Shown in pieces: positions 55,001 to 58,000 of a DNA stretch of 64,000 bases. The position numbers were made by a program, and so were the translations under genes. Source of the DNA: Tanytarsus gracilentus (taxonomy: Eukaryota; Arthropoda; Insecta; Diptera; Chironomidae); contig JAXRKN010000045.1 of NCBI GenBank assembly GCA_038502055.1, positions 10,219,501-10,283,500 on the forward strand, read 5' to 3'. The stretch's first letter is position 1. Every line of letters starts with the position of its first letter. The notes under the pieces were generated by a model. The model was not told where the DNA came from and did not search any database. It saw only the letters and a list, made by a program, of their open reading frames with translations.

Positions 55001-58000
55001 AAAAATGTAATATTCATAAAAGAGAGTTTTATGCTTCATGCTCCCCTCCACAAATCTCTCTACCATACATAGAGCAAACGATCATGTTGCGGCGCACACA
55101 TTGAAAGTGACGAGAGAGAGAGAACCGAACAGCTTTGAGTTCGTGTGCAAGAGGCACACATCGAAAAATAATTTTTTTACTAACCAGAAGCTCGTTGAAT
55201 TTCGTGTAGAGTGAACGTCTATTAAAAACGCTTGAAAGATTTAATAAAAATATAATTTTTTTTCTGGAAGGAAATTGAGAGAAATTGTGCGATTAATTCT
55301 CATAAGTGAAGTTTAAAATGTGCACAATTTGCTGAAACAAAAAATTAATTAATTAATTTGAAGAATATTTTGTGAACTGAAAAAATTTCATCCTGGAATT
55401 GGCAACTCTGCTACCGCCGACAATCGCGAGTAACGCGAGCAATTTGAATGCACGGAAGTGCACTAGTCTAAATATGGTTCTGCAGAGCTATGGTTTCAGC
55501 ATAAATAGTGACGAGGAATGCACTGAAATTAATGATGATTTAAATAATCGTAAAAGTGTCAATTATAGTGATAACATGATAGCCATGTCACCATTCGCTG
55601 GTGATTATCCGCCAGCAACAACAAATTATATTAATTACACCGATCTGGATGCAAATTACGCAGCGCCAGGTAAAACTTCTCACTTTTATATTCCCATTTC
55701 CGGCCACGTTCTCTCGAAGTGCACCTAAGGCCTCCGAATGTGCAACATCATTCATTCACGATATGTCGATGTACGGACTTTTTTGTCTGCTGATGAAATT
55801 CAATATTGAATTCAATGTCACCGGAAGTTACCAACTCTCGAACATGTCTCTTTTGCTGTGTGTCTAACAAATCTTTTCAACGCTTCTCTCTTTTTTTCGG
55901 AGATTTATTCAATAGAGAAATGTTCATCAATAAAAATTCCCATCAAAAATCAATTTCCTGTGCGAAAAATGAAATTTTTCATCGTCGTTGCGTTTGGTGA
56001 AAAATTAAGAAAAGCCAAAATTTAATTTGCGGCAAAAATTCTGTCAGGAAATTTCAAGTGAAAATTGAATTGCGTTTTGTCTAATTTTTAATTTGAGGAT
56101 GGAAATTTATATTAAAAAATAATTCCAAGAAATGTCGAAATAAATCCTCAAAAAGGTTCTCGACCCAAGCGACAAGAATTATGACAGTCTTCAATAATAA
56201 TTTTACAAGACGGCGCGATGTTAAAGACAAAAGCCAAGCTTATTTGCGCCAGGTGATAGAAAGAGAGCACTTTTGCCAATATTTAAACGTCTTTTTTACG
56301 TTGTGGTTTTTCGGTTCGTTGTGAGACCAAAAAATATAACACCAGAACATAATCCAACATCGTACCACAAGTTGTTTATTTTTAAAATCTTATCTTTTCA
56401 CTTTGTGGTTTCTCTTCATTCAACAATTATCGTTCGAGCCTTATGATCATCATCTTTCACGGGGCAAATGTTATTTCCATCTGATTAAATACTGAATTGC
56501 TTTGCAGTCGGTCCGAGAGAATCGTAAAAGTTTATGATATCACGAGGGAAAAACAAAAAGTAGACGAAACGAGAGCACAAAAGGAAATTTTTTCATTTAT
56601 ATTTGCTACACACATTTCACAGGTGCATTTCATGCTGTAAATTGGAAGTTTTTCGATAGGATCTTCACTCTGTCAGCAGCTCATTACATAATTGCTGACT
56701 TTTTTCCTCATCGAGTGTTAAAGTTTCATGTTTTGTGTCTCATTTCGAAGACATAATCATGGTTATTAAATAAAATAGAACTCGCGAAGTTGACAAAAGA
56801 TGGAAAAATTATCAAAAGATCAAGGGGAAGATAATTTTTTTTAAATTATAAAAAATTCTCACTAAAATTTTTAATAAATATAAAAAGTTCACTTATTTAT
56901 CTCGTAAATAATTAATCACTCATATGTTAACACTTCCAATATGTCCATCAGCTGATGCATGAGAATAAGGCGCGAGCATCATGTCCAGCAATTAAAAAGA
57001 CGTTAAGACATATTTTTTTCTATATTCTCAACCTGTCTCTCGAAAGAAACTTTTCCACTTGTTTTGAGTGTCTGTGATCATCATGCTGATGACCCTTCGA
57101 CATACGAAAAAAAATACGTATGGATATCATTTGGCTGCTGATGGTTCTAAGTTGTGACCACAGATGGTGAATGAGAAATTTATGTAGAAAAAAAAGACAC
57201 AACAGGAACTGAAAGAAGAAGCTCATGCAATTCATTAATGGATATGCTTCCATTTTTGGACAGCTCAACCGTTTAATTGGCAAAGAGAGATTTAGAAGAG
57301 TTGATTGCAGAAAAATAATTTCCGATAAAGTGCGTAATCGATCAATCATCGCGGTTCGTTCTTTGCTCATTCTTGCTACTCAGGAAGTGGCGATTTTAGG
57401 TAAATGTAAACGTAATTACATAACCGTTCTTCGCATCACTCTTAAATACATCCCTCTTAAGTGAAAGCTAAATAATGAAAATAAATTGCAGTGAAGCTTG
57501 AAGTAAATTTTTAGCATTGATTAATTAAAGCGCCTCGCGAGACATTTCACAGCTCAATGAGTCACGATAATTATGTAAAATTTGAATTTTCTCTCTCGCG
57601 CGACAATTTGAGAGTTTTTTTTATTTAATTAATGAAGAAAAAATTGACATCAATGTATAAAGGCGTGGCCATCGTAAGCCTTGCATCGGTTGATTGGTGG
57701 AGAAGAAACTGATAGCTGAGTGTATATTGGTTAGCGCTTACACTCTGCGCGTGCTCTCACTTCCCCTACTTTTTTTCACTCTCTCATTCGAACATCAACG
57801 TGCGCCTTTTCTCAAACATATAAAAAATCTATTAAAAATCTGTCGAAAAAAAATCGCAAAAGCGGTCAAATATTGACGTGTGACGTGTCGAAATTTATAG
57901 CTTCAAACAATTTTCGTATATTTACATAAACATGTTCGTCTTCTGTCACATGCCGCGATGATCACAATTCCATTGTTTGAGTCGAATCTCTAATATTTAA

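Larger units (their letters stand above)
44042..55098. other. pnt intron 5 (11 kb before the P1 promoter), non-coding
   Basis: It contains a TTAACGG element (46101-46193), a MITE-like element (47259-47360), a possible coding remnant (50830-51060, minus) and an 824-bp inverted-repeat element with internal tandem repeats (51395-52218). A consensus Ets site ACCGGAAGT occurs at 47993-48001. No intact gene is seen. The 118-aa frame at 46881-47237 runs into the MITE and looks accidental. Confidence 0.6.

Noticed and set aside
55399..55473. Start of the P1 isoform at 55399 (MATLLPP)
   Set aside because: The codon there is TTG, not ATG; the first in-frame ATG is at 55474. Kept only as a possible non-AUG extension.
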